In this document: positions 32,652 through 40,009 of the stretch, in pieces
Layout of the letters: every line of letters starts with the position of its first letter
Numbering within the stretch: position 1 is the first letter of the stretch
Source: Rhodospirillales bacterium
Lineage (GTDB): Bacteria; Pseudomonadota; Alphaproteobacteria; ATCC43930; CGMCC-115725
DNA length: 40,009 bases
Direction of reading: 5' to 3'
NCBI GenBank assembly: GCA_028291405.1
Contig: JAQGID010000212.1
Coordinates: 1-40,009 of the forward strand
Notes under the pieces: model-generated
Told to the model about the DNA's origin: nothing
The model's database searches: none
The model's input: only the letters and a program-made list of their open reading frames with translations
Made by a program: the position numbers and the translations under genes

Positions 32652-34067
32652 TCAGCGCTGCGCCGTCGCCAGCGCCCGGAAATCCACGTCGGTCTCGGCC
32701 GCCAGATAGGCCATCGCCGTCCACGCCGCGATGTTCTGCGCCAGCTCCTGCGGTTCGATCTTGTCGAAGGTGTCGTCGGCGGTGTGATGGATGTCGAAGT
32801 AATCGAGCCCGTTCTGGCGCATCGAGATGACGGGGACGCCGGCGGTCTGCAGGCCGCGGACGTCGTCGCCGGCGAAGAGCGCCGGATCGCGGCCGAGGTA
32901 GATGCCGAGCGGGACGAGCGTCTCGCTGAGCGTCCGGGTGAACTCGCTTTTGGCGCTGCCGGCCGGCGCGGCCAGCATGTAAATCTTTCGCGCTCCGAAA
33001 TCGGTCTCGCCGGCGAGTGCGATCTTTGCGGCATCGTCGGCATGTGCCTTGGCATAGGCGGCGCCGCTGTAGTCCATCTCCTCGGCGCCGAACAGCACGA
33101 CGCGCAGCGTCCGCTTGGGATGATGCGGCAGCGCGGCGATCAGCCTGCCGGCGGCGCTGACGATCGCGACGCCCGCCCCGTCGTCGATCGCGCCGGTGCC
33201 GAGATCCCAGGAATCGAGATGGGCGCCGATCAGCACGATCTCGTCCGGGCGCTCGCTACCCTTGACCTCGCCGACGACATTGACTGAGCTCGCGTTCTCG
33301 TTCGATGTCGGGGTCAGGACAAGACGCAGTTTGACGGGGCCGAGCGCGGTCAGCCGCTCGAGCTGGTCGGCGTCCGGATTGGCGAGCGCCGCGGCCGGGA
33401 CACGGGGCGCGTCGTCCGCATAATTCATCGCGCCGGCATGGGGGAGGCGATGATTGTCGGTGCCGAGCGAGCGCAGCAGATAGGCGACGGCGCCGCGCTT
33501 CGCCGCCTCAGAGGCGCCGGCGCGGCGGATCGGATTGGCGGCGCCGTAGCCGCCGCCGTCGGCGGCGCGCACCATGCGCTGCGTGACGACCGCGATCTTG
33601 CCGGTGAGCGATTGCGGCGGCGCGGCGAGGAGGTCGGCCCAGGTGCGGAACAGCGCGACCTCGGCCTCGATGCCGCTCGCCGGCGTCGCGACCGAGCCGC
33701 CGAGCGCCGTCAGCACCAGGTGCTGCGGTGCCGGCGCGACGATCTCGCCGGTCTCGACGCCGCGTATCCAGGCGGTCATCGGAAACGCTTCGGCGTGAAC
33801 ATTCTCGAACCCTGCGCCGCTCAGCTCGCGCTGCGCCATCGTGGCGGCACGCGTGAGCGCCTCGGTGCCGGCGAGGCGCGGGCCGATCTCGCTGGTCAGT
33901 CGTTCAAGAAAACGATAGCCCCAATCATCGGCCGCCGCCGCGTCGCGCAATTTTCCGGCGACGGCGGCGGGCGTCTCCTGAGCGGCGGCAGGGGCGGCGC
34001 CGCACGTGAGGGCCAAGAGGGCGAGAAGCGAGGTGGCGCCGCCCCGCGCAAGGCGTTTCTGTACCAT
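32652..34067 (-). CDS. M28-family zinc metallopeptidase, exported
   Basis: 471 residues from the ATG at 34067, preceded by GGGAG; the in-frame ATG at 34121 would disrupt the signal peptide. A Sec signal (SLLALLALTCGAAPAAAQ) gives a periplasmic protein; the Cys is not in a proper lipobox. A PA domain spans about 130-230. Metal ligands: His283 and Asp285 (GAHLDSWD), Asp295/296 (AIDDGAG), general-base Glu329/330 (GAEEMD), Asp356 (ETDFGA) and His428 (DIHHTADD). This pattern is that of two-zinc aminopeptidases and carboxypeptidase Q-like enzymes that cleave dipeptides or small peptides. Confidence 0.9.
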   Translation of the reverse strand: MVQKRLARGGATSLLALLALTCGAAPAAAQETPAAVAGKLRDAAAADDWGYRFLERLTSEIGPRLAGTEALTRAATMAQRELSGAGFENVHAEAFPMTAWIRGVETGEIVAPAPQHLVLTALGGSVATPASGIEAEVALFRTWADLLAAPPQSLTGKIAVVTQRMVRAADGGGYGAANPIRRAGASEAAKRGAVAYLLRSLGTDNHRLPHAGAMNYADDAPRVPAAALANPDADQLERLTALGPVKLRLVLTPTSNENASSVNVVGEVKGSERPDEIVLIGAHLDSWDLGTGAIDDGAGVAIVSAAGRLIAALPHHPKRTLRVVLFGAEEMDYSGAAYAKAHADDAAKIALAGETDFGARKIYMLAAPAGSAKSEFTRTLSETLVPLGIYLGRDPALFAGDDVRGLQTAGVPVISMRQNGLDYFDIHHTADDTFDKIEPQELAQNIAAWTAMAYLAAETDVDFRALATAQR

Positions 34068-34169
34068 AAAGAACTCCCGCGGGACCGCCGTATTGCGGGG
34101 CCCGTCGGGAAGCATAGACAAAACGGCGACCCGTTCCCAGGCCGCCGCTGTTCTCGAAGCGCCGTGCCC

Positions 34170-34433
34170 TCAGAGCGCCGTGCTGCGGGTCCCGCGGATT
34201 GCGTGGACAATCACGAGCAGCACGACCGCCCCGACGATGGCGACCAGCATGCTATAGAGATTGAACCCGGTGACGCCGGTCCCACCGAATGCCGCCATGA
34301 GCCAGCCGCCGATCACCGCGCCGACGATGCCGATGACGATGTCTAGCACGACGCCTTCGCCGTGCCGATTGACGATCTTGCTGGCGATAAAGCCGGCGAT
34401 GAGCCCCAGTACGATCCAACCGATGATTGACAT
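34170..34433 (-). CDS. GlsB/YeaQ/YmgE family stress-response membrane protein
   Basis: 87 residues from the ATG at 34433, with GGAGC upstream. The whole protein is a three-helix transglycosylase-associated-type membrane protein: GWIVLGLIAGFIASKIV, VVLDIVIGIVGAVIGGWL, LVAIVGAVVLLVIVHAIRG. Such proteins are induced by acid, salt or envelope stress; their molecular role is unknown. The 5' region contains no clear EcfG-type promoter. Confidence 0.9.
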   Translation of the reverse strand: MSIIGWIVLGLIAGFIASKIVNRHGEGVVLDIVIGIVGAVIGGWLMAAFGGTGVTGFNLYSMLVAIVGAVVLLVIVHAIRGTRSTAL

Positions 34434-34525
34434 GTTATTGCTCCAGCCTGATTCCCGTCCCATCTGCCAACACTTGGAAAGAGAACTCGTGCCCGGCGGC
34501 GCGGGATTAATGGGCCGCTAAGATT

Positions 34526-34580
34526 CTTGGCCCAGTCTTGCTTGGTCCAGTCGTGTTTGGCCGAGGCTCGGTTGGCCGGG
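34526..34580 (+). repeat. Degenerate 15-bp tandem repeat, about 3.7 copies
   Basis: CTTGGCCCAGTCTTG is followed by CTTGGTCCAGTCGTG, TTTGGCCGAGGCTCG and GTTGGCCGGG. Copies 1 and 2 differ at two positions; copies 3 and 4 keep TTGGCC. It lies between the GlsB-like gene (minus) and a small plus-strand gene. Confidence 0.7.
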
Positions 34581-34602
34581 TCCGGCGGCAGAGGAGTTGT
34601 TG

Positions 34603-34743
34603 ATGCCCTACGTTACCGAATTCAGTCTCTGTGCCGCCGCCTTCATTGCGAGCTTCACCTTCGGCGACGTGCTGCTCAAGCGCCCGTCGGAAAAGGCGAT
34701 TCGCGTCGCGCGATCGCTCGCTGAGCGGCTCCGCCGCCCCTAG
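34603..34743 (+). CDS. Small hypothetical protein, 46 residues
   Basis: ATG 34603 is preceded by GAGGAG at good spacing. The product MPYVTEFSLCAAAFIASF followed by TFGDVLLKRPSEKAI and an Arg-rich end has one short hydrophobic segment and a basic amphipathic tail, as in membrane-attached small proteins. Its stop overlaps the stop of the convergent VOC gene by four bases. No family recognised, and a chance frame remains possible. Confidence 0.5.
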   Translation: MPYVTEFSLCAAAFIASFTFGDVLLKRPSEKAIRVARSLAERLRRP

Positions 34744-35270
34744 GACGATCGCGCCGGCGTCGCCGGCAGCTGCCAGGACTGATAGCGGAGCGTTTCGACG
34801 TCGACCGTCGTGCCGTGGCCGCGCGGCGGGCCCTTCGGGAGATCGGCGGCGCTCGGGAAGCCGCCCTCGCAGAACAGCTCGATCATGTTGCCCGATGGGT
34901 CGCGGAAGAACAGCAGCGTCTCGACGCCGTTGCGCGTCCAGAATCCCGAGCTAGGGATGCCGCAGCGCGTCAGCCAAGCCTTCATCGCCAGCATCGCCTC
35001 CGGGCCGGCGAAGAAGGCGAAGTGTGGGTATTCGGTACCGGGTTCCAGGAAGGTGCAGCCCTCGTTGCCGATGCCGACGTCGATGCCGCAGATCGTGATC
35101 GCGGCGAAGGTCGGCGTGTCGACGCGGATCTTGCCGCCCATCACCCCGACGTAGAAGCGCTTGCCCTCGGCGAGATCGCGGCAAGGGACGCTGACATGCG
35201 AGAACGACAGGAACTCCGGCGGGCCGGCGATCGTCGTGGTGGCTTGCGGTTTGCTCAGGACGTCGTTCAT
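34740..35270 (-). CDS. VOC superfamily (glyoxalase/dioxygenase-like) protein
   Basis: 176 residues, with GGAGGAG before the ATG. One VOC module: beta-alpha-beta-beta-beta starting FLSFSHVSVPCRDLAEGKRFYVGVMG and ending LLFFRDPSGNMIELFCEGGF. Likely metal ligands are His26 (SHVSV), His83 (EYPHFAFF) and Glu in NMIELF. The family includes glyoxalase I, fosfomycin resistance enzymes and ring-cleaving dioxygenases. The protein is soluble; substrate not known. It forms no tight operon with its neighbours. Confidence 0.85.
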   Translation of the reverse strand: MNDVLSKPQATTTIAGPPEFLSFSHVSVPCRDLAEGKRFYVGVMGGKIRVDTPTFAAITICGIDVGIGNEGCTFLEPGTEYPHFAFFAGPEAMLAMKAWLTRCGIPSSGFWTRNGVETLLFFRDPSGNMIELFCEGGFPSAADLPKGPPRGHGTTVDVETLRYQSWQLPATPARSS

Positions 35271-35310
35271 CGCTTGTCGTCTCCTCCCATCGGTCCGGCT
35301 TGTCGTTTCG

Positions 35311-36147
35311 CTAGCCTGTCCCCGGCGCCGGGTACTTGTCCATAGAGGCGTCAGAACCGGCCGCGGCGCGGACGGTCATGCCGGTGAGGGTCGTCTGGCC
35401 GAAGAATGTCGCGAAGGAGACGTCCGCCGCGTCGCGTCCAATGCCGATGCGCACCAGCTGGTCGAGGTTCGCCATGCGCGTCGGGTCGAAGAGGTACCAG
35501 CGCGGCCCGTTCGCCCCGCCGAGATAGGCCTCGAAGACGGCATGAAAATCGGCCGGCACCAAGCCGGGCGTATAGCAGCTGACGAAGCGGGCGGGGATGC
35601 CGAGCGCGCGGCTTAGCGCAATGCCGAGATGCGCGAAGTCGCGGCAGACGCCGACGCGCTCGACGATTGTGTCGCAGGCCGAGGTCTGGCTGTCGGTATT
35701 GCCGCGCAGATATTCGACATTGTCCCAGATCCAGTTGCAGATCCCGGTGACGCGGTTGTGGCCGGGTGCCAGCCCGCCGAATTGCTGGTCGGCGAACCGC
35801 GCGAGCCGATCCGACTGGCAATATCGGCTCGGGCTGAGATAGGTCAGGACCTCGGGCGGCACCAGCCCGGCCGGGATCTCGGCGACGTTCTCGATGCCGT
35901 CGGTGAAGTCCGCGGTCTCGACGTCGGCGTCGTAGTCGATCCGCAGGTTTCCAGCCGGCGCCTGGATCCGCAGGCATCGGTTGCCGGGCTCTGTCGTGAC
36001 GAAGCGCTCGGCGGGATCGCCCGGCAGCCCCGAGAGCGTCTCGTTGCGGACGATCTGCTCCGGCGTCATCGCCGCCTCGATGTTGAAGATGAAGACCGTG
36101 GGCTCGATCACCTGATATTCGAGCGTGCAGCCGACCGAGAGGTTCAT
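35311..36147 (-). CDS. Transglutaminase-like cysteine protease family protein
   Basis: 278 residues from the ATG at 36147, with AAGGACGG upstream. N-terminal beta-sandwich (about 1-110), then a transglutaminase core with Cys168 (RVGVCRDFAHLGIALSRALG), His202 (ADFHAVFEAYLG) and Asp221 (WYLFDPTRMA), so the catalytic triad is complete. No signal peptide. Members occur with circularly permuted ATP-grasp and alpha-E proteins in peptide-tagging-like loci, but none of these partners is next to it. Function unknown; probably peptidase or amidase. Confidence 0.9.
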   Translation of the reverse strand: MNLSVGCTLEYQVIEPTVFIFNIEAAMTPEQIVRNETLSGLPGDPAERFVTTEPGNRCLRIQAPAGNLRIDYDADVETADFTDGIENVAEIPAGLVPPEVLTYLSPSRYCQSDRLARFADQQFGGLAPGHNRVTGICNWIWDNVEYLRGNTDSQTSACDTIVERVGVCRDFAHLGIALSRALGIPARFVSCYTPGLVPADFHAVFEAYLGGANGPRWYLFDPTRMANLDQLVRIGIGRDAADVSFATFFGQTTLTGMTVRAAAGSDASMDKYPAPGTG

Positions 36148-36244
36148 CGATCCGTCCTTGCGCATTATGGGGAGCCGGCATCGGCAGCCAGCCGATGATC
36201 AACGGCGCGGCAGGGATTTCATCCGCTTCGCGACGCGCCGAATT

Positions 36245-39010
36245 TCATCCGCTGTTGCGCAGCCCCGCGGCGATGCCGTTGATCGTCAGATGCAGACCCT
36301 CGACGATCCGCTCGTCGGTGGCGCCGGCACGATGGTGCTTCAGCAGCTCGATCTGGATGTGGTTCAACGGATCGATATAGGGAAAGCGGTTGCGGATCGA
36401 GCGGGCGAGCAGGGGATTGTGCTCGAGCAGCGCGCGCTGACCGGTGATCGCCAGCAGCGCGTCGATCGACTGCCGCCATTCGGCCCGCAGCCGCGGGAAG
36501 ATCGCCTGGCGCAGCGCCTTGTCGCCGACCAGCTCGGCATAGCGCGAGGCGATCGCGATGTCGCTCTTCGCCAGCACCATGTCCATGTTCGACAAGAGGG
36601 TCTGGAACAGCGACCACTCGCGGTTCATCTGCTGCAGCAGCTGCATGCCGTCCGGATGCTTCGCCAGGAACGATTTGACCGCGCTGCCGAACCCATACCA
36701 GCCGGGCAGCATCAGCCGGCTCTGCGACCAGCCGAAGACCCAGGGGATGGCACGCAGATCCTCGATCTTCATCGAATCGATGCGCGAGGAGGGGCGGCTG
36801 CCGATGTTGAGGTTCTTGATCTCGCTGATGACCGTGGATTCCCAGAAATAGCGCTCGAACCCCGGCGTCTCGTAGACGAGGCCGCGATAGGCCGCGTAGG
36901 CGTCGGCCGAGAGCTCGTCCATCGCCGCCAGGAAATCGTCGCGCGTCGCAGCCCCGCGGGGCTGCAGCATTCTCGCCTCGAGCGTCGCCGCGGCGAGGAT
37001 CTCGAGGTTGCGCCGTGCCAGCTCGGGGTTGGAGTATTTCGCAGCGATCACCTCGCCCTGCTCGGTGACGCGGATGCCGGCCTGCACGGCGCCGCCGGGC
37101 TGCGCCAGGATCGCCTGATAGCTGGGCCCGCCGCCGCGACCGACGGAGCCGCCGCGGCCGTGGAACAGGCGCAGCCCGATGCCGTGGCGGCGGAACACCT
37201 CGACCAGCCCGATCTCGGCCTTGTAGAGTTCCCAGCCCGAGGTGACGAAGCCGCCGTCCTTGTTGCTGTCGGAATAGCCCAGCATGACCTCGTGCATCCG
37301 GCCGCGGCTCTCGAGGAAGCGGCGGTAGTCGGGGAGGGCGAGCAGCGCATCCATGATTCGCGCGCCGGCGCGCAAATCGTCGATCGTCTCGAACAGCGGC
37401 ACGATATCGAGCTGCAGTTTGCCGCTCTCCGGCAGCAGGAGCCCTGCCTCCTTGAGCAGCACGGCGACCTCGAGCACGTCGGAGACACCGTCGGCCTTGG
37501 AGATGACGTAGTTCGGGATGGCGCCGCTGCCGTATTGCTGGTGCGCCGCCGCCGCCTCGCGGAGGATCGCCAGCTCGCCGCTGGTCTTCTCGGAATATTG
37601 GTGGAACGGCGAAACCAGCGGCCGGGCCGTGCACAGCTCCTCCAGCAGGAGCGCTACCCGTCCGGCCTCGTCGCGGCCGAGATAATCGGTACCGGGCTTC
37701 ACCGTCTCCAGCAGCTCGGCGATCGTCACCTCGTGAACGTCGGCGTTCTGCCTGAGGTCGAGCCCGGCGGCATGGAAGGCGAAGACGTCCACCGCCCGCC
37801 GCAGGCTGCGCAGCCGGCCGCGCGCCAGCGGCTCGGAGCCATGGTTGCATAGCGAGCGGTGCAGCGTATCGAGGTCGTGGCGCAGCTCGGCGGCGCGCGT
37901 ATAGGCCGGCGCCGCGCCGACCGCGTGGCGGACGATCTCCCCCTGGCCGAAGGCCGCCGCGGTCGCCGCGACGCGGGCGTAGAGGCCGGTGATGGCGCGG
38001 CGGTAGGGTTCGTCGTCGCGGCGCGGCGAGCGGTCCGGTGAGCTTCCGGCGAGATCGAGCAGCGCCGCCGAGCCCTCGACCTGCCGCGAATCCAGTGACA
38101 GCTCGCCGCCCAGCAGGTGCAGCTCGCCGAGGTAGAACATCAGGACACGGCGGCTCTGCATATGCAGAGCCTGGCGCAGCACGGCGGCGGTGACGAAGGG
38201 ATTGCCGTCGCGATCGCCGCCGATCCAGCTGCCCATGCGGAGGAACGACGGCACCTCGACGTCGCGGCATTCGGGATAGAATGCGGCGAGCTGATCCTCG
38301 AGTTCGCTGTAGAAGCCGGGCAGCTCCTGCAGCAGGCTCTGCTCGTAGTAGGAGAGGCCGTTGGCGACCTCGTCGATCACGGCGAGGCGCGAGCGCCGCA
38401 AGAGGCTGGTCTGCCACAGCGTCAGCACGGCGAGACGCAGGGCTTCCTCGTTTGCCGCCAGCTCGCGCGGCGTCAGCTGCACGCGGTCGCGCTCGCCGAG
38501 GAGCCGCGCGACGTCTGCCTCGCGATCGAGCGTGCTGCGCCGCCTGACCTCGGTCGGATGCGCGGTCAGCACCGGGCTCACGACGGCTTGTCCGAAGAAC
38601 GCCAGCAGCTCCGCGCCGCCGATCCCGGCATCGCGCGCCCGGGCCAGCGCATAGGGCAGCGTGCCCTCGCGCGGCGCCGATTCGGCGAGCTCATGCGCCC
38701 GCGTCCGCCGCAGATGATGCTGGTCCTCGGCGATATTGGCGAGGTGCGAGAAATAGCTGAAGGCGCGGATGATCTGGATCGTCTCGTCGCTGTCGACGCT
38801 GCCGAGCGTCGCGACCAGCTCGTTCTCCGCGTCGCGATCCTCGTCGCGCAGGAACCGCACCGAGGTCTGGCGGATGCGCTCGACAATGTCGAAGACCTTG
38901 TCGCCCTTCTGGTGCCTGACGGTGTCGCCGAGGATCCGGCCCAGCAACCGGATGTCGTCGCGCAGCGGCAGGTCCTTGTCGGGAACATCAGAGGCGGCGA
39001 CGTTCGACAT
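36245..39010 (-). CDS. ppc: Phosphoenolpyruvate carboxylase
   Basis: 921 residues from the ATG at 39010, with GGAGGAA upstream; an in-frame ATG at 39040 is less likely. Key motifs: VLTAHPTEV with catalytic His151 (His138 in E. coli), [17 protein letters not shown], the glycine-rich loop [14 protein letters not shown] at about residue 615, and a C-terminal RNSG (RNTG in most bacteria). The cytosolic enzyme converts PEP and bicarbonate to oxaloacetate, refilling the TCA cycle. Normal length, no disruption. It stands alone, divergent from the ArsR-type gene. Confidence 0.97.
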   Translation of the reverse strand: MSNVAASDVPDKDLPLRDDIRLLGRILGDTVRHQKGDKVFDIVERIRQTSVRFLRDEDRDAENELVATLGSVDSDETIQIIRAFSYFSHLANIAEDQHHLRRTRAHELAESAPREGTLPYALARARDAGIGGAELLAFFGQAVVSPVLTAHPTEVRRRSTLDREADVARLLGERDRVQLTPRELAANEEALRLAVLTLWQTSLLRRSRLAVIDEVANGLSYYEQSLLQELPGFYSELEDQLAAFYPECRDVEVPSFLRMGSWIGGDRDGNPFVTAAVLRQALHMQSRRVLMFYLGELHLLGGELSLDSRQVEGSAALLDLAGSSPDRSPRRDDEPYRRAITGLYARVAATAAAFGQGEIVRHAVGAAPAYTRAAELRHDLDTLHRSLCNHGSEPLARGRLRSLRRAVDVFAFHAAGLDLRQNADVHEVTIAELLETVKPGTDYLGRDEAGRVALLLEELCTARPLVSPFHQYSEKTSGELAILREAAAAHQQYGSGAIPNYVISKADGVSDVLEVAVLLKEAGLLLPESGKLQLDIVPLFETIDDLRAGARIMDALLALPDYRRFLESRGRMHEVMLGYSDSNKDGGFVTSGWELYKAEIGLVEVFRRHGIGLRLFHGRGGSVGRGGGPSYQAILAQPGGAVQAGIRVTEQGEVIAAKYSNPELARRNLEILAAATLEARMLQPRGAATRDDFLAAMDELSADAYAAYRGLVYETPGFERYFWESTVISEIKNLNIGSRPSSRIDSMKIEDLRAIPWVFGWSQSRLMLPGWYGFGSAVKSFLAKHPDGMQLLQQMNREWSLFQTLLSNMDMVLAKSDIAIASRYAELVGDKALRQAIFPRLRAEWRQSIDALLAITGQRALLEHNPLLARSIRNRFPYIDPLNHIQIELLKHHRAGATDERIVEGLHLTINGIAAGLRNSG

Positions 39011-39120
39011 GGCTTTCCTCCGGGAATGCATCGATGGCATCGCTGATTGCGATGCAAATTATGCGCCAAAAAGTAACGATCGGCCGCTCCGTTATGGCCC
39101 AGTCATCGCTTGACTTTGAA

Positions 39121-39155
39121 TCAACAGAATGGTTGATTATCAACCGTTATGTTGA
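39121..39155 (+). promoter_or_regulatory. Two TCAAC-N6-GTTGA palindromes before the ArsR-type gene (probable operator)
   Basis: TCAACAGAATGGTTGA (39121-39136) and TCAACCGTTATGTTGA (39140-39155) are two copies of the same dyad with starts 19 bases apart. The second abuts the ATG at 39156. A possible -35 TTGACT lies at 39110-39115, so bound regulator would cover the promoter. This suits autorepression by the ArsR-family protein. Confidence 0.65.
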
Positions 39156-39605
39156 ATGAAAGTCGCCACCAGCATGGCCAACCCGTCGCATCTCCGTGTC
39201 GTCGAGCAGGCGCGATCGACCGATGACGAGCAGCAGGCGCTGAGCCTCGTCTTCGCTACGCTCTCGGATCCGGTGCGGCGGGAGATCCTCGACCGCCTGG
39301 ACGGGCAGGATCTGCTGGTCTCCGAGGTCGCGGCGCATTTCGAGATCTCGCTGCAGGCGATCTCGCGCCACATCCAGGTCCTGGTCCGCGCCGGGCTGGT
39401 CACGCAGGAGCGCACGGGCCGCATCAGCCGCTGCCGGTTCGACGCGGCGCCGATCTACGGCGCGGCGCTTTGGCTCAATCGCTACAGCAAATATTGGCAG
39501 GCGCAATTCGATCTCCTTGCGAGCACGCTGCAGGAGATCGAGCGTGAGAAATCCGCCGCCCCGCGCGGCCGGAGGAAGAAGGCGAAACCGAAAGTGGAGA
39601 AATGA
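39156..39605 (+). CDS. ArsR-family winged-helix transcriptional regulator
   Basis: 149 residues from ATG 39156; ATG 39174 is an alternative, and neither has a strong ribosome binding site. The winged helix spans about 30-100: SLVFATLSDPVRREILDRLDG, then the recognition helix region VSEVAAHFEISLQAISRHIQVL, then a wing with LVTQERTGRISRCRF. No cysteine-based metal site is present, so it belongs to the metal-independent ArsR group often paired with SRPBCC or DUF899 proteins. The C-terminal tail is Lys/Arg-rich. It overlaps its probable operator and is followed one base later by the DUF899 gene, forming an operon. Confidence 0.9.
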   Translation: MKVATSMANPSHLRVVEQARSTDDEQQALSLVFATLSDPVRREILDRLDGQDLLVSEVAAHFEISLQAISRHIQVLVRAGLVTQERTGRISRCRFDAAPIYGAALWLNRYSKYWQAQFDLLASTLQEIEREKSAAPRGRRKKAKPKVEK

Positions 39606-39606
39606 C

Positions 39607-40009
39607 GTGGCCGATCATCCGATCGTATCCTCGGAAGCGTGGCTCGCCGCGCGCCGGCAGCTTCTCGCCAAGGAAAAGGAATTCACCCGGCTGCGCGACG
39701 ACTTGAGTCGATCGCGCCGCGACCTGCCGTGGGAGCGCGTCACCAAGCGCTATGAATTCGACGGTCCCGACGGCAGGCAGACGCTGGCGCAGCTGTTCGA
39801 CGGCCGCAATCAGCTCGTCGTCTATCATTTCATGTTCGCCCCGGAGTGGGATGCCGGCTGCAAGAGCTGCTCGTTCTGGGCCGATAATTTCAACGGCATC
39901 GTGCCGCATCTCAACCAGCGCGACGTGACCTTCGTCGCGATCTCGCGCGCACCGGTTCCCAAGCTCCAGGCCTTCGCGAAGCGCCTCGGTTGGACCTTCA
40001 AATGGCTGT
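39607..40009 (+). CDS. DUF899 thioredoxin-like family protein (partial, runs off the right edge)
   Basis: It starts with GTG 39607, one base after the regulator's stop, with GGAGAAATGAC upstream; 134 codons lie in the window. Start VADHPIVSSEAWLAARRQLLAKEKEFTRLRD and the segment VVYHFMFAPEWDAGCKSCSFWADNFNG are diagnostic of DUF899. Family members have a thioredoxin-like fold with a CxxC (here CKSC) and no established biochemical function. It is almost certainly controlled by the upstream ArsR-type regulator. Confidence 0.92.
   Translation, partial: MADHPIVSSEAWLAARRQLLAKEKEFTRLRDDLSRSRRDLPWERVTKRYEFDGPDGRQTLAQLFDGRNQLVVYHFMFAPEWDAGCKSCSFWADNFNGIVPHLNQRDVTFVAISRAPVPKLQAFAKRLGWTFKWL

Noticed and set aside
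34527-34724. Plus-strand frame with AQSCLVQSCLAEARLAG repeats
   Set aside because: The repetition only reflects the 15-bp DNA repeat; no ATG start or ribosome binding site.
36125-37852. Plus-strand frame (575 codons) opposite ppc
   Set aside because: Antisense shadow of PEP carboxylase.
1-40009. CRISPR arrays, tRNA/rRNA genes, insertion sequences, phage genes
   Set aside because: I looked for repeat-spacer patterns, clover-leaf ends and transposase motifs and saw none; a dedicated search could still find short remnants.

Overview
The window is about two-thirds G+C, densely packed, and reads as chromosome of a metabolically versatile alphaproteobacterium, probably a soil or water organism of the Hyphomicrobiales/Rhodospirillales type. 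The evidence is the family mix: a Liv-type ABC transporter, several Mo-hydroxylases with Tat signals, a PHA-granule protein, PEP carboxylase, DUF899 and a GlsB-like protein. I saw no rRNA, tRNA, CRISPR array, transposase or phage gene, and I cannot name the species.

Left part (1-10.5 kb). A partial B12-binding radical SAM protein is followed by a minus-strand operon for a Liv-type uptake system: binding protein, LivH, a fused LivM-LivG polypeptide and LivF, with a GMC flavin oxidoreductase as the likely last gene. A cytochrome b561 (minus) and a CoA-acylating methylmalonate-semialdehyde dehydrogenase (plus) diverge upstream. A short fragment resembling the tail of a class III adenylate/guanylate cyclase lies behind the latter.

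Cation module (10.7-16.1 kb). This is the most unusual region. It holds a CadD-like transporter, three DUF5132-like small membrane proteins, a stand-alone HMA_2-like protein with an arginine-rich PGRVRIK motif, and a 988-residue P-type ATPase. The ATPase has a related N-terminal domain without CxxC, and Ca/Mn-pump-like transmembrane residues. I propose that these proteins form one cation-handling system. The parts (small glycine-rich membrane proteins, Arg-motif HMA-like protein, P-type ATPase) recall ferrosome (fez) clusters as I remember them, but the ATPase class differs, so this is only a hypothesis.

Molybdenum-hydroxylase region (16.2-26.9 kb). An isochorismatase-fold hydrolase diverges from a three-subunit PaoABC-type periplasmic aldehyde oxidoreductase. 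Two further two-subunit (IorAB-like) Mo-hydroxylases follow and are divergent from each other. The last ends in a clear Rho-independent terminator. Three separate Mo enzymes within 10 kb suggest oxidation of aldehydes and/or N-heterocycles.

Right part (26.9-40 kb). Here lie an MFS exporter coupled to a GlcG/HbpS-like protein, a PHA-granule-type protein with two tiny followers, several small membrane proteins, RidA, a class V aminotransferase, a DsbA-family thioredoxin-fold protein, an M28 peptidase, a GlsB-like stress protein, a VOC protein, a transglutaminase-like protease and PEP carboxylase. The window ends in an ArsR-family regulator with a DUF899 gene; two copies of a TCAAC-N6-GTTGA palindrome lie just before the regulator. 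Several genes here are too small for routine calling but have good ribosome binding sites.
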